Below are positions 19,265 through 28,203 of a DNA stretch of 64,000 nt, piece after piece. Made by a program: the position numbers and the translations under genes. The notes beneath the pieces are model-generated. The model was given only the letters and a program-made list of their open reading frames with translations. It did no database searches and was not told where the DNA came from. Source of the DNA: Dolichospermum compactum NIES-806 (GTDB taxonomy: Bacteria; Cyanobacteriota; Cyanobacteriia; Cyanobacteriales; Nostocaceae); NCBI RefSeq assembly GCF_002368115.1, contig NZ_AP018316.1, forward strand, positions 204,268 through 268,267, read 5' to 3'. The first letter of the stretch is position 1, and every line of letters starts with the position of its first letter.

Positions 19265-20911
19265 ATGCTGAATTTAATCCCTGTTGACAACAGAAATCTA
19301 CTCAATCAACCAGTTCCAGAAAATCAGATGATTGCGGCTATTGATATTGGTACAAATTCTCTACATATCGTAATAGTAAAAATTGAAGCTGCTTTACCAT
19401 CTTTTACCATTATTGCCAGAGAAAAGGAAACGGTGAGATTAGGCGATCGCAATTTAATGACTGGGGACTTAAAACCAGAAATCATGAGTAAGGCGATCGC
19501 CTGTTTAGGCAGATTCAAAACCCTTGCTGAAAGCTTAGGAACAAATAGCATTGTGGCTGTAGCGACAAGTGCCGTCCGTGAGTCTCCCAATGGCAAAGAA
19601 TTTCTTCATCAAATCGAAACTGAAGTTGGCTTAATCGTTGACTTGATTTCTGGACCCGAAGAAGCCCGTCGCATCTACTTAGGTGTCTTGTCGGGGATGG
19701 AATTTAACAACAAACCCCACATCATCATTGACATTGGTGGTGGTTCAACAGAATTGATTTTAGGAGACAGCGAAGAACCCCGTAGTCTCACCAGTACCAA
19801 AATTGGTGCAGTGCGCCTAACCGGAGAATTAATCGCCTCAGATCCCATCAGCGAAACCGAATTTAAATACCTCCAAGCCTACGCTAGAGGAATGCTAGAA
19901 CGTTCTGTCGAAGAAGTCCAAGGAAAACTCAAAATTGGCGATTCTCCCCAGTTAATCGGCACATCTGGGACAATAGAAACCATTGCTACCATCCATGCGC
20001 GGGAAAAATTAGGTCTTATTCCCACCACCCTCAACGGCTATCAATTCAGTCTTCAAGACTTGCGAACCTGGGTAAATCGCTTACGCAAAATGACCAATGT
20101 GGAACGGGCTGCGATCGCCGGGATGCCAGAGAAGAGGTCAGAAGTGATACTTTCAGGGGCAGTAATTTTACAGGAAGCAATGACCTTGTTAGGAGTCGAA
20201 TCCTTAATAGTATGTGAACGTTCTCTTCGAGAAGGCGTAATTGTAGACTGGATGCTGACTCATGGCTTCATTGACAACAGACTACGGTTTCAAAGTTCCA
20301 TTCGAGAACGCAGTGTATTAAAAACTGCTAAAAAATACCAAACTAACTTAGAACATAGCGCTCGCGTTACCGCTTTTGCGTTAGATATATTTGACCAAAC
20401 CAAAGGACAACTACATTATTGGAATGCAGATCAACGCCAATTACTATGGGCTGCTGCCATTTTACACAATTGTGGCCACTATGTCGGTCATTCATCACAC
20501 CACAAACATTCATACTACTTAATTAGAAATAGTGAATTACTCGGTTATAACGAAACCGAAATCGAAATCATCGCCAACATAGCCCGTTATCACCGCAAAT
20601 CTCCACCCAAGAAAAAGCACGACAGCTATCGAAATCTACTCCACAAAGAACATCGGACAATGGTTAATCAACTCAGCGCAATCTTAAGATTAGCTGTGGC
20701 TTTAGACAGAAGACAAATAGGAGCTATTTCTTATATTAAATGTGACTATATTCCCAACTTCAAAGAATTTAAGATCTCCATATTTCCATCTACCATTGAT
20801 GATGAATGTTCCTTAGAAATGTGGAGTTTAGATTACAAAAAAGGAGTTTTTGAAGAAGAATTTGGTTTAAGATTCGTGGCAACATTAATGAATACAGCAC
20901 ATTTTATCTGA
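19265..20911 (+). CDS. ppx: Exopolyphosphatase (Ppx/GppA family)
   Basis: Hydrolyses terminal phosphates from polyphosphate, and perhaps pppGpp. The 548 aa protein begins with the ASKHA fold: IAAIDIGTNSLHIVIVKIE, then SAVRESPNG, and the second phosphate-binding loop IIDIGGGSTELILG. The family's HD-like C-terminal half includes HSARVTAFALDIFD and ILHNCGHYVGHSSHHKHS, with likely metal-binding His residues. Length is normal for the long form. ATG 19265 is the first start; an internal ATG just before IAAIDIG (19328) is also possible. A strong hairpin follows the stop. Confidence 0.93.
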   Translation: MLNLIPVDNRNLLNQPVPENQMIAAIDIGTNSLHIVIVKIEAALPSFTIIAREKETVRLGDRNLMTGDLKPEIMSKAIACLGRFKTLAESLGTNSIVAVATSAVRESPNGKEFLHQIETEVGLIVDLISGPEEARRIYLGVLSGMEFNNKPHIIIDIGGGSTELILGDSEEPRSLTSTKIGAVRLTGELIASDPISETEFKYLQAYARGMLERSVEEVQGKLKIGDSPQLIGTSGTIETIATIHAREKLGLIPTTLNGYQFSLQDLRTWVNRLRKMTNVERAAIAGMPEKRSEVILSGAVILQEAMTLLGVESLIVCERSLREGVIVDWMLTHGFIDNRLRFQSSIRERSVLKTAKKYQTNLEHSARVTAFALDIFDQTKGQLHYWNADQRQLLWAAAILHNCGHYVGHSSHHKHSYYLIRNSELLGYNETEIEIIANIARYHRKSPPKKKHDSYRNLLHKEHRTMVNQLSAILRLAVALDRRQIGAISYIKCDYIPNFKEFKISIFPSTIDDECSLEMWSLDYKKGVFEEEFGLRFVATLMNTAHFI

Positions 20912-20923
20912 ACTACATCTTAG

Positions 20924-20949
20924 CCCCCTCATCGCTTGCGATGAGGGGG
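20924..20949. terminator. Perfect 12 bp hairpin after ppx
   Basis: CCCCCTCATCGC, a TT loop, then GCGATGAGGGGG. It lies 13 bases after the ppx stop, and the next sequence is G-rich, not a T run. It is the core of the repeat seen at 16447 and 61489 in inverted orientation, so it may be a repeat acting as a transcript end. Confidence 0.55.
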
Positions 20950-21020
20950 TTGGGGGTGGGTTTATTGCACCTCATAACACCTAGAAGTGCTGTATATTCA
21001 TGAAATCTGCAGAGGAATAG

Positions 21021-21476
21021 TTACTTGATTATTTCCTCCAAAATTTCTACAGCCTTTTTGACATTATTATAGTAGCTCAATATATTGTGGTAGCTCATAC
21101 CTATACTTTTATCATGAGCTATTTTGTGGCGATTTTCAACCACATTATCTATAGCGGTTTTTATTTGATCATTTATTTTATTAGTGAATTCATTTGCCCA
21201 ATCTGAGCTAAATTCAAGCAATATTCTTTTAATTTTCTCTGTTTTACAGTTTGTTATATCATCTATCTTTTTTCCAACAAATTTTTGAATATTGACTGAA
21301 GCTTTATTTTCACAATATTTTTCTAATAAAACTCTCAAAGATTCCTCAATGAATCCTGATACCAATATACATAAATATTTTGACCATTCACTTTTAATCT
21401 CTAGTTCTTCAAAAAGGGCAACTTTTTTAAATAGATTATCTATTCTCTGACGATGAGCTAATATAGATGGATTCAT
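21021..21476 (-). CDS. HEPN-domain protein, MAE_28990/MAE_18760 type
   Basis: A 151 aa all-helical protein. Residues 115-125 (ENRHKIAHDKS) contain the R-x4-H signature R116-H121 of HEPN ribonucleases. The N-terminal part (IDNLFKKVALFEELEIKSEWSKY) resembles the RiboL-PSP-HEPN subgroup. Its start codon overlaps the stop of the DUF262 gene by 4 bases (ATGA), so the two are translated together. HEPN proteins of this kind act as toxins or RNases in toxin-antitoxin and phage-defence modules. That role here is inference. Base composition is AT-richer than the flanking core genes, which fits acquisition. Confidence 0.8.
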   Translation of the reverse strand: MNPSILAHRQRIDNLFKKVALFEELEIKSEWSKYLCILVSGFIEESLRVLLEKYCENKASVNIQKFVGKKIDDITNCKTEKIKRILLEFSSDWANEFTNKINDQIKTAIDNVVENRHKIAHDKSIGMSYHNILSYYNNVKKAVEILEEIIK

Positions 21477-22483
21477 AAATGAGTATTTCTATAAAGCTCT
21501 TCCACATACTCCAGTCTCTTCATAAGATTTTTTTTACTTGTGGTAGAGTGTTTAGTAAGTGACCAGAAATGCTGATCATTTGTGAGTAATTCGTAGGCTT
21601 TTTTGAATTTTGAGCATTCCAAACCTTTAGGAGTTAGAAGCATCAGGCTCTCAAAAAGAAGTGTGTTGAATGATTTTTTAGGATAAAAAACTTCCGATCC
21701 TATACAATTTTCAAGAAAATCTATTGTGCTGAAAAATAAATTTTTTATTTCATTTTCAGAAATTATATTCAAGTCTTTATTTTTTAACATAAATTTATTA
21801 AGAAAATCAATCATATTTCCTGAATAATGCACTAAATCGAAATGTAGAGCCAAAAATCTTAAAATAAGCTCTTGTCCATTAGAAATAATATCATCTTTAT
21901 GATAAAGCTTTCTCCAGGTTTCATTGTTTGATAAATCTTGAAGTAGTTCACTAAAAGAACCATGATAAATAGCATTACGAATTTCCTGGGGATTTAAAGG
22001 AGTTCCAGTAGTATTCAGTCGTTCAAATAGATAAAATATCCCCCGTGGATCATAACTTTCAGATATGATTATACAGTGGATTATTGCATTATCAAGCTCA
22101 CGACGCTCGGATGAAGGTAATGTGGAATAAGTTAATCCTTCTAGCTGTTGGACAACACCTTTAAGTTTAAATACTTTTCCATTTGGAAAAAATCCTTGAA
22201 AAAAATATTGTAAAGTTTTCAGACGTTGTTGTCCATCTATAACCAGATATTTTTTAGAAAACTTATCTTTAGCGAGAAAGAGTGAAGGACTAGGAAGACC
22301 TAATAACAAGGTTTCAATAAAGCGTGATGCTTCTTCTTCTTTCCAAACATACTGTCTCTGAAACTCTGCAATAATAAATTCTTTTTCTTCCATTCGTTTT
22401 ACTAATGTATCAACAGGAAAATCAGCACCGTAATACTCAACTTCTAGTCTTGGACTTTCGGTTTCTTGTATGTCGTAGTTCAT
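21473..22483 (-). CDS. DUF262 (ParB/Srx-fold, GmrS-like) protein
   Basis: A 336 aa protein with the DUF262 core. FQRQYVWKEEEASRFIETLL is at residues 41-60, GLPSPSLFL follows, and the motif VIDGQQRLKTL is at 81-91. This is the DGQQR nucleotide-binding motif shared with GmrSD-type modification-dependent nucleases. Later come LNTTGTPLNPQEIRNA and EELYRN near the end. A separate DUF1524 HNH nuclease domain, found in full GmrSD, is absent. Its downstream partner is the HEPN gene, overlapped by 4 bases. The pair probably forms one functional module. Confidence 0.85.
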   Translation of the reverse strand: MNYDIQETESPRLEVEYYGADFPVDTLVKRMEEKEFIIAEFQRQYVWKEEEASRFIETLLLGLPSPSLFLAKDKFSKKYLVIDGQQRLKTLQYFFQGFFPNGKVFKLKGVVQQLEGLTYSTLPSSERRELDNAIIHCIIISESYDPRGIFYLFERLNTTGTPLNPQEIRNAIYHGSFSELLQDLSNNETWRKLYHKDDIISNGQELILRFLALHFDLVHYSGNMIDFLNKFMLKNKDLNIISENEIKNLFFSTIDFLENCIGSEVFYPKKSFNTLLFESLMLLTPKGLECSKFKKAYELLTNDQHFWSLTKHSTTSKKNLMKRLEYVEELYRNTHL

Positions 22484-22843
22484 AGGTTATTTATACATTT
22501 ATACTTACTATATTAGTGCAATGGTTGCACATCCTCTTAGATCGTAGCCCATCTGCCAGTTTATTTAAATTATATCTATCAGATTGCCATAAACCGCGTC
22601 CCTGGGTGAACTAACCTCACGGCTAATACTTATAACCAAAAATTATATATATATAAATATCACAATACAAATTTATTATATTTACGGTTGCACAGCCCTA
22701 ACCACACATTGATATATTCACAGAAGTATTTATCAAAACAAAGTAAAAAAGATAACACTTAAAAACAGGAATTTCTTTTATAAAAAATCAGCCGAGCCGT
22801 GCTAAAGTTTTGATCTTGTTATCTTCCTTAGCTGCTTCAGCTT
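22484..22843. other. AT-rich divergent intergenic region
   Basis: It separates the divergent DUF262 and CyRepA1 genes. The string GGTTGCACA occurs twice (about 22521 and 22685) with long A/T stretches between, including alternating TATATATATA near 22648. It probably holds both promoters; a replication origin is conceivable since a plasmid-type replication gene starts here, but no iteron array is seen. Confidence 0.45.
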
Positions 22844-25800
22844 ATGTATCTGCCTTCTTTACATCCACAACACCTTGAAGAATTAGTCAAGAACAGTGGT
22901 ATAAACTTAGACTTAATTCTTTTAAACTTTAAATCGCTTCAAGGCATCAGCGCTTATGAATATTTGCTGATTTCAGACCAACTCCCGCGTACCAATACAG
23001 GCATGATTAAAAACGCTTGGTTACATCGTTATAATCATGTGATAGAGGGTGGTTGGTGGTGTTCTGGAATAGATCCCCTAAACAACTGGCATAGTATGGA
23101 ATGGGGATGTTTTAAGCCCAACCAACCGCGACAAAATCAAAAAGGTAAATCAATCAAATACGAACATCCTCCCAGCACACCCACACGCATATTTTGTTTA
23201 CGCATATCCTTAGAGATTTGGCAACAAATTGGACAACGTTACAACTTAAGTTTACCGGAAAATATCACCATTAATCATGATGGTGAAGCTGAAGGTTTTT
23301 GGTCATGGGTAATTAAAAATAAAATAGCTATTGTTATTTGTGAAGGTGTGAAAAAAGCCGCAGCCCTTTTAAGTCAGGGATATGTTGCGATTGCGATTCC
23401 TGGTATTAATAGCGGTTATCGGGTCATTAAAGATGAATTTGGCAAAGTTACCCGGCGGCAATTAATCCCTGATTTAGCCCCATTTACAAATACAAAACGC
23501 GATTTTTATATTTGTTTTGATTTTGAAACCCAAGCCAAAAAAATTGCCGCTGTCAATAATGCTATTTCCCAACTCGGTTATTTATTTCAACAACAAAACT
23601 GCCCTGTTAAAGTTGTCGAACTTCCAGGAAAAGAAAAAGGAGTTGATGAATTTATCATTGCCAAAGGTGCAACAGCCTTTGATAAAACTTATCGTCAAAG
23701 TCTAGATTTAGATATTTATATTGCCCAAACTAAACCTCACACAGAGTTAACAATTCCGGCAACACTGACTATTAACCGTCCTTATTTGGGAAATATTGCC
23801 TTTCCTACCTCTGGTTTAGTGGGAGTTAAATCAGCAAAAGGTACAGGTAAAACCACAGCCCTACAAAGCATTTTTCAACAATCAAAAAACAATAATCAAC
23901 CAGTTTTGTTAATTACCCATAGAATCATCTTAGGACGGTTTTTATGTGATAAAATCGGCATTAAATGGGGTTTTGAACAGGAAGCATGGAGTATAGAAGC
24001 TGATGAAGTACCTGTTACTTATCCTTTAGCAATTACCCCCTCTTTAGGATTATGTATAGATTCAATTTGGAAATTAAAACCTGAAGATTGGCATGGTGCA
24101 ATATTAATTTTAGACGAAGTTGAACAATCTTTATGGCATTTACTCAATAGCAATACCTGTAAACAAAAACGAGTTAAAATTCTCCGCATTTTTCAACAAC
24201 TAGTTTCTACAATTCTCACAACTGGAGGATTAATCATTGCCCAAGATGCTGATTTATCAGATGTATCTTTAGAATATTTACAGACTTTATCAGGAATTAA
24301 ATTAACACCTTGGGTAGTTGTTAATGAATGGAAACCAGCAAAAGGTTGGGATACCACTTTTTATGATTCACCCAATCCTACACCCTTAATTCATCAATTG
24401 GAATTAGATTTAATTGCTGGGCGAAGATGTTATGTAACTACCGATAGTCGTTCTGGACGTTACAGTTGTGAAACCATTGAACGTTATTTAAGAGAACGTT
24501 TACAAAAGCTCAGAAGAGAATTTCCTGAAACCTTGGTAGTTAGCAGTCATACTACAAATACACCTGGCCATGCAGCCGTTAATTTAATAGCAGCAATAAA
24601 TCAAAAAATTACTGATTATGACACTGTTTTTGTTACCCCTAGTTTGGGAACAGGAATTAGTATTGATGTCCAACATTTTGACCGAGTTTATGGTATTTTT
24701 CAAGGGGTAATTCCTGACTCAGAAGCCCGTCAAGCTTTAGCAAGAGTGAGGGATAATGTCCCCCGTGTAATTTGGTGTGCTAAACGCGGTATTGGCTTAA
24801 TTGGTAGCGGTAGTACAAATTATCGGTTACTATCTCATTGGTATCAAGAAAATCAAAAAGAAAATTTGGCTTTATTAAGTCCTTTACACAAAATAGATGT
24901 AGATTTACCTTTAGTTTATGATCCCATTCATTTACGCACTTGGGCAAAATTATCTGCTAGGGTAAATGCCTCTATTCGTCTTTATCGGCAATCTATGCAA
25001 GATGGATTGATAGCTGATGGTCATTATATTCAAATGCGAAGTAATGAAGTACAAAACAATATTCTCCGTGATTTACGTTTAGCCTTTTTCGCCACTGAAC
25101 CTAGTGATTTAGAAAATCGTCAACGGTTAATTGTCGAAATTGTGAAAGTGCAAAAAGATTGGGCGCAAAGTCGTCAAAAAGCTAAAGAAATTAAACGCAA
25201 AATCAAGGACATTAAGCAGCAGAATCAATTAGCAGCAGCCAATTCTGTAGCTACAGCCAAAGATATTGACTATGTAGAATATGAACATCTATTAACCAAG
25301 CATTCTCTCAGCAATGCAGAACGTCATCAAGTTAATAAATATATTCTCAGACAAAGGTATGGAATTGTAGTTACTCCTCAACTTAAATTACAAGATGAAA
25401 AAGGATATTATGGGCAATTGTTAATTCATTATTATCTAACTCATGAAAGTGAATATTTTCATATTAAAGATCAACAAGAATGGAGTCAGCAGTTATTGTG
25501 GGGTGAGGGTAAGGTTTTTCTCCCAGATTTAAGAACTTATACTCTCAAAGTAGAAGCTATGCGGGCTTTGGGAATAATGCAGTTTTTGGAAATAGAAAGG
25601 GTATTTAATGAAAATGATCCTGACTTGATTTGGCTAAAAAATGCGGCTGGACAAAGTAGTAGACACATTAAACGGGCTTTAGGAATTGATTTAGTTAGAG
25701 GTAAAGAATCTGTTTCGGGTATTAAGTTATTAAACAGACTTTTAAGTTTGTTAGGTTTAAAGTTGCAACAAGTTAATGATGGTTATACAATTAATTTGGA

Positions 25801-25942
25801 AACTCTCAATGATGGTAGAGATAAAATATTTGCAGTTTGGCAACACCGTGATGATTTGATGTTAACTTCTTTACAGAATATGGAACGAGAAATGGTGGAT
25901 TTATCTGGAAAGTCTCAGTATGAAACTGTACTGATAAGTTAA
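22844..25942 (+). CDS. CyRepA1-family plasmid replication protein (DUF3854 + helicase-like)
   Basis: A 1032 aa protein resembling the cyanobacterial plasmid replication family CyRepA1. The N-terminal third holds a DUF3854/TOPRIM-like domain (ICEGVKKAAALLSQGY near residue 165; ICFDFETQAKK near 225). The middle has a P-loop, SAKGTGKTTALQS (about 329-341), and Walker B LILDEVEQS (about 421-429), as in superfamily helicases. The C-terminal region is long, basic and partly coiled. Such genes normally define a plasmid replicon, yet the flanking genes are chromosomal. It may mark an integrated plasmid or a resident chromosomal paralogue. It is divergent from the DUF262-HEPN pair. Confidence 0.8.
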   Translation: MYLPSLHPQHLEELVKNSGINLDLILLNFKSLQGISAYEYLLISDQLPRTNTGMIKNAWLHRYNHVIEGGWWCSGIDPLNNWHSMEWGCFKPNQPRQNQKGKSIKYEHPPSTPTRIFCLRISLEIWQQIGQRYNLSLPENITINHDGEAEGFWSWVIKNKIAIVICEGVKKAAALLSQGYVAIAIPGINSGYRVIKDEFGKVTRRQLIPDLAPFTNTKRDFYICFDFETQAKKIAAVNNAISQLGYLFQQQNCPVKVVELPGKEKGVDEFIIAKGATAFDKTYRQSLDLDIYIAQTKPHTELTIPATLTINRPYLGNIAFPTSGLVGVKSAKGTGKTTALQSIFQQSKNNNQPVLLITHRIILGRFLCDKIGIKWGFEQEAWSIEADEVPVTYPLAITPSLGLCIDSIWKLKPEDWHGAILILDEVEQSLWHLLNSNTCKQKRVKILRIFQQLVSTILTTGGLIIAQDADLSDVSLEYLQTLSGIKLTPWVVVNEWKPAKGWDTTFYDSPNPTPLIHQLELDLIAGRRCYVTTDSRSGRYSCETIERYLRERLQKLRREFPETLVVSSHTTNTPGHAAVNLIAAINQKITDYDTVFVTPSLGTGISIDVQHFDRVYGIFQGVIPDSEARQALARVRDNVPRVIWCAKRGIGLIGSGSTNYRLLSHWYQENQKENLALLSPLHKIDVDLPLVYDPIHLRTWAKLSARVNASIRLYRQSMQDGLIADGHYIQMRSNEVQNNILRDLRLAFFATEPSDLENRQRLIVEIVKVQKDWAQSRQKAKEIKRKIKDIKQQNQLAAANSVATAKDIDYVEYEHLLTKHSLSNAERHQVNKYILRQRYGIVVTPQLKLQDEKGYYGQLLIHYYLTHESEYFHIKDQQEWSQQLLWGEGKVFLPDLRTYTLKVEAMRALGIMQFLEIERVFNENDPDLIWLKNAAGQSSRHIKRALGIDLVRGKESVSGIKLLNRLLSLLGLKLQQVNDGYTINLETLNDGRDKIFAVWQHRDDLMLTSLQNMEREMVDLSGKSQYETVLIS

Positions 25943-25957
25943 ACAAAAAACAAAAAC

Positions 25958-25990
25958 AGATCCCCGACTTCTTTAAGAAGTCGGGGATCT
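25958..25990. terminator. 15 bp perfect hairpin after the replication gene
   Basis: AGATCCCCGACTTCT, a TTA loop, then AGAAGTCGGGGATCT. It lies 16 bases after the stop. A nearly identical hairpin occurs at 56721-56755. It may be a dispersed repeat used as a transcript end; no T run follows. Confidence 0.65.
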
Positions 25991-26037
25991 ACCTGTATTT
26001 GTGGTAAAATCTATTTTGTGCGCTTACAAGTTACACA

Positions 26038-27348
26038 ATGAATAAAAATATCAATTTTGATGTTGTTAATGCTTTGCACCAACAGGGTTTAGATCATTAT
26101 CATAGTGGTAATTATGAAAAAGCAGTTGCTAATTTTGATGCAGTTTTAGAATTATACCCTGATTTCTCAATGGCTTATATTAATCGAGGTAATATTTTCC
26201 ATATTTTAGGGAATTATGAAAAAGCGATTGCTGATTATAATCAATGTATAAAAATAAATCCTAATTTTGCGGAAGCCTATCATAATCTTGGTAATAGTTA
26301 TTATGCTTTGCAAGAATATGAAAATGCGCTTTCTAATTATAATTTTTCTCTGGAGATTAATCCTAAATTTGGTGCAGCTTACTACAATCGCGGTTTAGTT
26401 TATGCTCGTATTCAAGGTTATCACCAAGCGATCACTAACTTTAATCAAGCATTAAAAATAGTTCCTGATGATATTCAAGCATACTCTGAACGAGGTTTAG
26501 TCTATAGCAACTTGGGAGATTATGAAAATGCTATTCAAGATTATAACCAAGCATTACAAATCAATCCCACATTAGCTTTAGTATATGGTTTTCGAGCTAA
26601 TGCACATCATCAATTAGGAAATTATGAAAATGCAGTTAAAGATTATAACCAAGCATTACAAATCAATCCCCATTTAGCTACAGCGTATTATGGACGGGGA
26701 ATGGTACGAGAGGCTATGCAAGACTTTGTTAATGCAGTTACAGATTATACTCAAGCTATAGAAGTGTCTCCAGAGTTTGCCCCGGCTTATTGTAAGCGAG
26801 GTGATGCTCATAAGTTGTTAGGTAATATACAAATGGCTATTCAAGACTATAATCAAGCCTTGCTAATAGATACAGATTTTTTAGCTGCTTATTATCATCG
26901 AGGTAATAGTCGTTATGCAGTTAAGGATTTTGCTGGTGCAGTTAGTGATTTCACAGAGGCTTTACGCTTAAATCCCCAGTCTGCTGTATTTTATAGCGAT
27001 CGCGCCAATGCTCGTTATGCCCTGAAAGAATATCAAAAAGCCATATCAGATTATACTCAAGCTATCAGTATTAACCCCAGTTTAGCCGAAGATTGGTTTA
27101 ATCGAGGTCGGAGTCGCTTTCTGGTCGGAGAATTAAATAGCGCATTAGCAGATTTAAACCAAGCGATACAATTACAGCCGCGTTATCCTTTAGCTTATTT
27201 AGTCAGAGCAGATATCCATAAACATTTGGGTAATCAAGTACATGCGATCGCCGATTTTCGTAAATCTGCTGATCTCTATTCTCAGTCAGGAAATACGCGG
27301 TATTATCAGGAGATTACCAATCTGATTTCTAGAATGTCTCAGTCTTGA
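26038..27348 (+). CDS. Tetratricopeptide-repeat protein
   Basis: A 436 aa protein made almost wholly of about twelve 34-residue TPR units, e.g. YYNRGLVYARIQGYHQAITN and the recurring DYNQALQINP. There is no signal peptide, no membrane segment and no enzymatic domain. TPR solenoids are protein-protein scaffolds; cyanobacteria have many with roles in photosystem assembly, but no partner can be named here. Neighbouring units are very similar at DNA level (e.g. 26540-26660), suggesting recent internal repeat duplication. A hairpin separates it from the upstream replication gene. Confidence 0.85.
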   Translation: MNKNINFDVVNALHQQGLDHYHSGNYEKAVANFDAVLELYPDFSMAYINRGNIFHILGNYEKAIADYNQCIKINPNFAEAYHNLGNSYYALQEYENALSNYNFSLEINPKFGAAYYNRGLVYARIQGYHQAITNFNQALKIVPDDIQAYSERGLVYSNLGDYENAIQDYNQALQINPTLALVYGFRANAHHQLGNYENAVKDYNQALQINPHLATAYYGRGMVREAMQDFVNAVTDYTQAIEVSPEFAPAYCKRGDAHKLLGNIQMAIQDYNQALLIDTDFLAAYYHRGNSRYAVKDFAGAVSDFTEALRLNPQSAVFYSDRANARYALKEYQKAISDYTQAISINPSLAEDWFNRGRSRFLVGELNSALADLNQAIQLQPRYPLAYLVRADIHKHLGNQVHAIADFRKSADLYSQSGNTRYYQEITNLISRMSQS

Positions 27349-27350
27349 AT

Positions 27351-27434
27351 AGGGAACAGGGAACAGGGAACAGGTGAAAACTATTCTTCTTTCTTCTTCC
27401 TCCTGAACTCCTGAACTCCTGAACTCCTGACTCC
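27351..27434. repeat. Short tandem repeats between the TPR gene and pyrE
   Basis: AGGGAAC repeated three times (27351-27374), then an 8-base unit CTCCTGAA repeated in tandem (about 27400-27430). Both are repeat words seen elsewhere in the window. They reach to the pyrE stop codon. Confidence 0.85.
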
Positions 27435-28052
27435 TCAGTTAATTTCTCGATAGTGTTTTTGAAGATCCTCAATTGTGAATAAAGCCTCAAATTGCAACCC
27501 AGCCGACTCATATAGCTCCCCACCGCCCTGCAATCTATCTATGAGAGAAATTACCCTATCTACCTTATAACCAGCAGTCTGTAGCCGTTCTACAGCCTTG
27601 AGTGCAGATTGTCCAGTTGTTACCACATCTTCCAAAACCACGACTTTTGCCCCCTGGGGTAAACTGGGACCCTCAATGTAAGCCATTGTTCCGTGTCCCT
27701 TGGCTTCTTTGCGAATAATTAAAGCTGGTATCGGTCTATTTTCGTATACGGAAACTACACTAACTGCTGATACAATAGGATCAGCCCCCAAGGTTAAACC
27801 TGCCACAGCTTGAGTATCTTTAGGTAACATTGGTAATAATAATCTCGCCATAGCCAAAGCACCTTGGGGGTCAAGTGTGACTTGTTTACCATTAATATAG
27901 TAAGAACTCTGTTGTCCAGAGGAAAGAACAAAATCACCTTCTTGATACGCAAGTCGGCAAAATAAATCTAGTAACTTTTGACGGAGAGTGGTTAAATCAG
28001 TGGTAGTTGCCCAAATGTTTGGGTTGCTAGAAACTTCGGCGGAATAAGACAT
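27435..28052 (-). CDS. pyrE: Orotate phosphoribosyltransferase
   Basis: Pyrimidine synthesis: orotate + PRPP to OMP. The product is 205 aa from ATG 28052; the frame opens upstream with a TTG at 28061, less likely. Motifs: SSGQQSSYYINGKQVTLDP (substrate loop), RKEAKGHGT (flexible loop Lys/His) and the PRPP-binding VVVLEDVVTTGQSAL. The distance between loop and PRPP motif is normal. It stands alone, with the cydAB operon upstream on the same strand about 150 bp away. The remaining pyrimidine genes are not in the window. Confidence 0.95.
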   Translation of the reverse strand: MSYSAEVSSNPNIWATTTDLTTLRQKLLDLFCRLAYQEGDFVLSSGQQSSYYINGKQVTLDPQGALAMARLLLPMLPKDTQAVAGLTLGADPIVSAVSVVSVYENRPIPALIIRKEAKGHGTMAYIEGPSLPQGAKVVVLEDVVTTGQSALKAVERLQTAGYKVDRVISLIDRLQGGGELYESAGLQFEALFTIEDLQKHYREIN

Positions 28053-28203
28053 TACAAACAATTAAAAGTTGTGTTAAATCAAAATTGCAACTCAACAGAG
28101 TTATCTTTATTAAGCATAAATTAAGATTTACCCAAAAAGTAGCGAGAATTAAATTAATTTAATTCTGTCCGCAGCAACGAGTGTGGTTTTCTCTCTGAAA
28201 ATG

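Noticed and set aside
21473..22483. Complete GmrSD restriction system
   Set aside because: The DUF1524 HNH nuclease part is absent and the partner is a HEPN protein, so it is a different module.
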